From Chitinophagales bacterium (GTDB lineage Bacteria; Bacteroidota; Bacteroidia; Chitinophagales; LD1), in the NCBI GenBank assembly GCA_016787045.1, contig JAEUVA010000011.1, forward strand, positions 269,028-333,027: a DNA stretch of 64,000 nucleotides, given 5' to 3'. How positions within the stretch are numbered: position 1 is the stretch's first letter; each line of letters opens with the position of its first letter. The notes beneath the pieces are model-generated. The model saw nothing but the letters and a program-made list of their open reading frames with translations. It made no database searches and was not told the origin of the DNA. Of this stretch, positions 59,827 to 64,000 are shown one piece after another. Made by a program: the position numbers and the translations under genes.

Positions 59827-62800
59827 ATGACCGAGAAGCTGATTTACGAGAGTAAGAAGTCTAAGATTTATTACCGGAGCGAAAGCGAATGGGGTAAACC
59901 TGTATTGGTCAAGGTGCTCAACTACGAGTTTCCTACACCGGCCGATGTGCAACAGTTTTTTAATGAGTACGACATTATCTTCGGGCTGCAACTGCCGGGC
60001 ATTCGCCATGTACTCAAACGCGGTAAAGAAAAAAACCGCCACACCTTGTATTTAGAATGGATTGAAGGCGAAAATCTGAGTGCGGCATTTCGAGGCAAGC
60101 AAAATGATATAACCGATTTTTTGCACATAGCTATTGCCACAGCTGAATCGCTGGGCAGTATTCATAGGCAGGGCATAATACATAAAGATATTTCGCCATC
60201 TAATGTTTTGGTAAACTTACAACAACGGCAAGTACACATCATAGATTTTGGTATTTCTACCAAGTTGAGTTTAAAGCAGCACTACCTTGGTAATCCGGAG
60301 CGGTTAGAGGGTACTTTGGCCTATAACTCACCGGAACAAACCGGGCGCATGAACCGCACAGTAGATTATCGTACAGACCTGTACTCACTCGGAGTTACAT
60401 TTTATGAAATGCTTGCAGGGCGATTGCCCTTTGTGATGAAAGACGCGCTGGAATTAGTGCATGCACACATTGCACTAACGCCAAAACTCCTTACGGAATA
60501 CAACAAGAATATACCCGAACAAATTGCTCGCATTATAGCACGTCTGCTGGCCAAAAATGCAGAAGACCGCTACCAAAGCGCGCACGGTTTAAAATACGAT
60601 TTGGAAAAATGCCTTACCGAATGGCAACAGTCAGGCACTATCGGTTTGTTTACGCTGGGCGAAAAAGATTTTAGTGGCAAGTTTACATTGCCGCAAAAAC
60701 TTTATGGGCGCGAAAAAGAGATACAAACTATTCTAACCGCCTTTGAAAAATGCGCTGCCGGCAAATTAGAAATGGTGCTGGTAGCCGGTTACTCCGGCAC
60801 CGGCAAATCGGCCTTAGTGCACGAGGTGCATAAGCCCATTACCGCCAAGCATGGTTATTTTATCAGCGGTAAGTTTGATCAGTTTCAGCGCGCAGTACCC
60901 TATTATGCCATCATAGAATCATTTAAAGAATTAATCAATGTATTTTTAACTGAAAACGAGACTACACTTGGTTTGCTTCGCGAAAGTATAGTGGCGGCAT
61001 TGGGTGATGAAGGTAAAGTACTCACCAATGTGTTGACCAATTTAGAACATATTATAGGGCAGCAACCCAATATACCAGAGGTTGGGGGTACAGAGGCGCA
61101 GGCGCGGTTCAACTACGTATTCCGAAAATTTGTAAAAGCCATCTGTACCGAAGCCCATCCGCTGGTACTGTTTATTGATGATTTACAATGGGCCGATTCA
61201 GCTTCACTGCATTTACTACGTGTTTTATTGACCGATACAGAACTTGGTTATCTGCTTTGCATAGGTGCCTATCGCGATAACGAAGTGAGCGCTTCGCATC
61301 CGGCCATAGTTACTATAGACGAAATCAGAGAGCAAGGTACCGATGTAAACACTATCCGCATCGGTAATTTGAGTGAAGACAACGTACATCAACTGGTTAG
61401 TGAGGCGCTAAGTGAGACGCAAGAAAAAACGCAGTCACTCACGCAACTGGTGTACGACAAAACACAAGGCAACGCATTTTTTGTTACCCAATTTTTAAAA
61501 TCTATTGACGAAGAAGGGCTGTTGCATTTTGATTTTGACAAAATGCGCTGGCAGTGGGATGTGGCAAAAATAAGGGAGAAAAATATTACAGACAATGTGG
61601 TGGAGTTGATGACCGAAAAAATTTTGCGGCTACCGGAATCTACCCAAGAAGCCATGAAATCTGGTTCGTGCATAGGCAATCAGTTCAACTACGAAACGCT
61701 CGCCATTATTGTACAAAAAGAAGAAGACCAGCTTCGTAAAGATTTACATGAAGCATTGCGCGAAGGATTACTCATACCGCATGGCGAAAGCAAACTCCGC
61801 TTTTCGCACGACCGCATACAACAAGCGGTGTACTCGCTTATCCCCACGAACCGCAAAGCCGAAGTGCACTTGCATATTGGAAGATTGCTGTTGCAAAGTA
61901 TTGCTACCGAGAACAAAGCATTACCTGTTTTTGACATAGTGAATCAACTCAACAGCGGTTTGACGTTGATACAAGAAGATACAGAGCGGGAACAATTGGC
62001 TCAACTCAATTTGCAGGCCGGGCGCACTGCCAAGCAAAACTCTGCGTTTCAGCCATCGTTTGAGTATTTCCAAACAGGAATAAAACTGCTAAAGCCAAAC
62101 GCCTGGCAGCAGCAATATGAGCTTGCTCTCGCCTTGCACAGCGAAGCCACCGAAGCCGCTTATCTGTGTGGAGAGTTTGAAAAAATGGAAGAGTTGTTTA
62201 GTACAGTATCTTCCAACGCCAAACACATATTAGAAAAAGTTAAGCCATACGAAGTACGTATCCTAGCACTCAAGGCACAAAACAAACTGCACGAGGCCAT
62301 ACGCACCGGTTTAGAAGTATTGGAGCAACTGGGCGAAAAATTTCCGAAGAAACCCCACTTACTGCATGTGTTTCGCGATTTGTTGTTGACGATGTATCGC
62401 CTGCGCGGCAAAGACAACAACTACCTGATGAACCTGCCTGTAATGACCAACCCCGAAAAGATTGCGGCCATGCGCATTATTGCCGACATTACTTCATCTG
62501 TGTATTGGGGTATGCCAGAGCTATTGCCGCTTATCGTTTTTAGAATGGTGGCTATGAGCTTAGAATATGGTAACACTGCGGTAAGTTGTTTTGCTTATGG
62601 CTCATACGGAGTAATACTTTGTGGCGTATTAGGTATGATGAAAAAAGGCAATGAGTTTGGCCGGCTTTCCCTCAGCTTGATTGATAAACTCAATGCCAAA
62701 GAATGGAAAGCACAGATTTATGTTTCACCTTATGCACTTACTTTTCACTGGCGCAATCATGTGCGCGAAACATTGCGGCCATTGCAAGAGAGCTATCAGA

Positions 62801-64000
62801 TAGGTATGGAAACCGGGCTGATAGAATTTGCTTGCGTAAACACACAGATATACGGAATACATGCCTTTTTGAGTGGCAAGCCACTAAAGCGGCTGGAAGA
62901 GGAAGCAGAGGCCTATTCTAAAAGCTACAAACAGCTTAAGCAGGAAACGAACTTCAACTATAATGAAGTGTACCGTCAGGCCATGCTCAATTTTATGGGA
63001 AAAAATGCTAATCCAATAGAACTGACGGGTGATGCCTTTGATGAAGAAAAAATGTTGCGGCAAAACACAGAGCGTAATGATAAGACAGGAATATTTTTCA
63101 TCCACTTTCTTAAAGCCATGCTTGCTTTTCATTTCAGGGAAGTAAGCAAAGCCAAGCAACAAGCCGAAGCGGCCGAAATTTTTTTGGAAGCCGTATTAGC
63201 CAAGTTTGAAATTCCCAATCTTCATTTTTATCACGCGCTCGCTTCGCTCGCGCTCATAGAAACACAGCGAGAAAAAAAATCGGCACTCATTTCAAAAGCA
63301 AAGAAATGCCGCAACATTCTGCGTACTTGGGCCAAAGATGCGCCCATGAACTTTCAGCATAAAGTAGATTTGATAGAGGCAGAATTATTGCGTGTGCGCG
63401 GAAAACACAGCGAAGCAAGAGTAATGTACGATAAAGCCATAGCCGGTGCAGCAGAGCAGGAGTTTATACAAGAAGAAGCCCTGGCATACGAGTTAGCCGG
63501 CAGATTTTATTTAGCTCAAAATGCCAAAGATTTAGCAGAGTTTTATTTGAAAGCCGCTTACAACACCTACCGTGAGTGGGGTGCAGATGGCAAGTTATTT
63601 CATTTAGAGCAAAATTTTCCGAAGTATGTTACCGGTGTAAATCGTGCAGAGTCTAATATTACACAGCCGGGCTCTTCGGTAGATTCCACCACTTCTGCTG
63701 TGCATTCATCGGTATTGGATATTGCCACTGTGCTAAAGGCCTCTACCACCATTTCGGGCGAAGTGGTACTGGCTAAATTGCTCTCGCTCTTAATGCAAAT
63801 TGTAACCGAAAATGCCGGTGCACAGCGCGGCATTTTATTGCTGGAGCGCAATGGCGAGTTATATATAGAAGCAAAAACAGAAAACACAGATGCTGATGTG
63901 CTTCAACACTTGTTAGTGAATGGTTCTGGCCTTTTGGCCGAAAGTGTAGTACAGTATGTAAAACGTACCAGAGAACCGGTAGTGATACAAAACGCTGTAA
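59827..64000 (+). CDS. Giant Ser/Thr kinase - AAA-like ATPase - GAF signalling protein, C-terminus beyond the window
   Basis: The open frame starts at ATG 59827, with an in-frame TAA directly before it, and is unbroken for 1391 codons to the right edge. Residues 1-260 are a protein-kinase domain with weak glycine loop, lysine in VLVKVL, HKDISPSN (119-126) and DFG (140-142). Residues about 295-600 hold an ATPase domain with Walker A GYSGTGKS (321-328) and Walker B LVLFIDDLQWADS (446-458). A long helical, TPR-like part follows to about 1250. A GAF domain begins near 1299 (IATVLKASTTISGEVV, then ILLLERNGELYIEAKT). Proteins with this order often end in a histidine kinase or other output domain, which would lie outside the window. 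The stimulus and targets are unknown. Confidence 0.9.
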   Translation, partial: MTEKLIYESKKSKIYYRSESEWGKPVLVKVLNYEFPTPADVQQFFNEYDIIFGLQLPGIRHVLKRGKEKNRHTLYLEWIEGENLSAAFRGKQNDITDFLHIAIATAESLGSIHRQGIIHKDISPSNVLVNLQQRQVHIIDFGISTKLSLKQHYLGNPERLEGTLAYNSPEQTGRMNRTVDYRTDLYSLGVTFYEMLAGRLPFVMKDALELVHAHIALTPKLLTEYNKNIPEQIARIIARLLAKNAEDRYQSAHGLKYDLEKCLTEWQQSGTIGLFTLGEKDFSGKFTLPQKLYGREKEIQTILTAFEKCAAGKLEMVLVAGYSGTGKSALVHEVHKPITAKHGYFISGKFDQFQRAVPYYAIIESFKELINVFLTENETTLGLLRESIVAALGDEGKVLTNVLTNLEHIIGQQPNIPEVGGTEAQARFNYVFRKFVKAICTEAHPLVLFIDDLQWADSASLHLLRVLLTDTELGYLLCIGAYRDNEVSASHPAIVTIDEIREQGTDVNTIRIGNLSEDNVHQLVSEALSETQEKTQSLTQLVYDKTQGNAFFVTQFLKSIDEEGLLHFDFDKMRWQWDVAKIREKNITDNVVELMTEKILRLPESTQEAMKSGSCIGNQFNYETLAIIVQKEEDQLRKDLHEALREGLLIPHGESKLRFSHDRIQQAVYSLIPTNRKAEVHLHIGRLLLQSIATENKALPVFDIVNQLNSGLTLIQEDTEREQLAQLNLQAGRTAKQNSAFQPSFEYFQTGIKLLKPNAWQQQYELALALHSEATEAAYLCGEFEKMEELFSTVSSNAKHILEKVKPYEVRILALKAQNKLHEAIRTGLEVLEQLGEKFPKKPHLLHVFRDLLLTMYRLRGKDNNYLMNLPVMTNPEKIAAMRIIADITSSVYWGMPELLPLIVFRMVAMSLEYGNTAVSCFAYGSYGVILCGVLGMMKKGNEFGRLSLSLIDKLNAKEWKAQIYVSPYALTFHWRNHVRETLRPLQESYQIGMETGLIEFACVNTQIYGIHAFLSGKPLKRLEEEAEAYSKSYKQLKQETNFNYNEVYRQAMLNFMGKNANPIELTGDAFDEEKMLRQNTERNDKTGIFFIHFLKAMLAFHFREVSKAKQQAEAAEIFLEAVLAKFEIPNLHFYHALASLALIETQREKKSALISKAKKCRNILRTWAKDAPMNFQHKVDLIEAELLRVRGKHSEARVMYDKAIAGAAEQEFIQEEALAYELAGRFYLAQNAKDLAEFYLKAAYNTYREWGADGKLFHLEQNFPKYVTGVNRAESNITQPGSSVDSTTSAVHSSVLDIATVLKASTTISGEVVLAKLLSLLMQIVTENAGAQRGILLLERNGELYIEAKTENTDADVLQHLLVNGSGLLAESVVQYVKRTREPVVIQNAV

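Noticed and set aside
1..64000. CRISPR arrays, tRNA or rRNA genes, transposases, phage genes
   Set aside because: None seen: no regularly spaced direct repeats, no cloverleaf-like intergenic sequence, and no mobile-element protein.

Overview
The window is chromosomal DNA of a member of the Bacteroidota. Evidence for this is three secreted proteins with type IX secretion (T9SS) sorting tails, PKD and SdrD-type surface modules, two HisKA_3 kinases (one with TPRs), the 632-residue amidophosphoribosyltransferase form, and few Shine-Dalgarno sites. Genes are packed tightly, with many ATGA overlaps. I see no rRNA, tRNA, CRISPR array, transposase or phage gene, and no gene-free stretch longer than about 240 bases.

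Layout. Bases 1-9.7 kb are mostly housekeeping: a clipped gene at the left edge, grpE-dnaJ, an AbiEii-like nucleotidyltransferase with its small partner, a T9SS surface protein, pepA-pdxA, rsmA and a fatty-acid/sterol hydroxylase. From 9.8 to 20.7 kb one co-directional run starts with a PurF-type enzyme and continues into glycan genes: a multi-pass membrane protein, a GDP-mannose 3,5-epimerase-like enzyme, a Wzm/Wzt ABC exporter, WbqC, a PglD/NeuD-like acetyltransferase, a WecE-like aminotransferase, a methyltransferase and a glycosyltransferase. From 20.7 to 31.2 kb the minus strand carries a glycosyltransferase, a 1788-residue PKD/LamG-like surface protein, and an asnB-glycosyltransferase-2OG oxygenase operon. 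From 31.3 to 35.2 kb lies a histidine kinase-response regulator-histidine kinase cassette, whose first kinase appears to have lost its catalytic residues. From 35.2 to 50.8 kb is a second glycan block: WlbA-like dehydrogenase, FkbM methyltransferases, a UDP-sugar 2-epimerase, several GT2/GT4 enzymes, two dissimilar sulfotransferases, and an MBOAT/SGNH-like acylation pair. From 50.9 kb to the end are accessory metabolic genes (EthA-like monooxygenase, PhnA, sphingosine-phosphate-lyase-like enzyme, cold-shock protein, sugar kinase, amidase, T9SS lipase) and the first 1391 codons of a giant kinase/ATPase/GAF protein that leaves the window.

How the genes may work together. The two glycan blocks together look like a locus for a complex cell-surface polysaccharide exported by an ABC transporter and modified by methyl, sulfate, acetyl/acyl and perhaps amide groups. 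The WlbA-like and WbpI-like enzymes belong to the pathway that in Porphyromonas gingivalis makes the sugar linking T9SS cargo to LPS. T9SS cargo genes lie in and around this locus, so a link is a testable inference.

A recurring short element, TAnnTTnGC, lies close upstream of many start codons. It resembles the known Bacteroidota -7 box (TAnnTTTG). In several cases it is so close to the start that the mRNA would be leaderless or nearly so.
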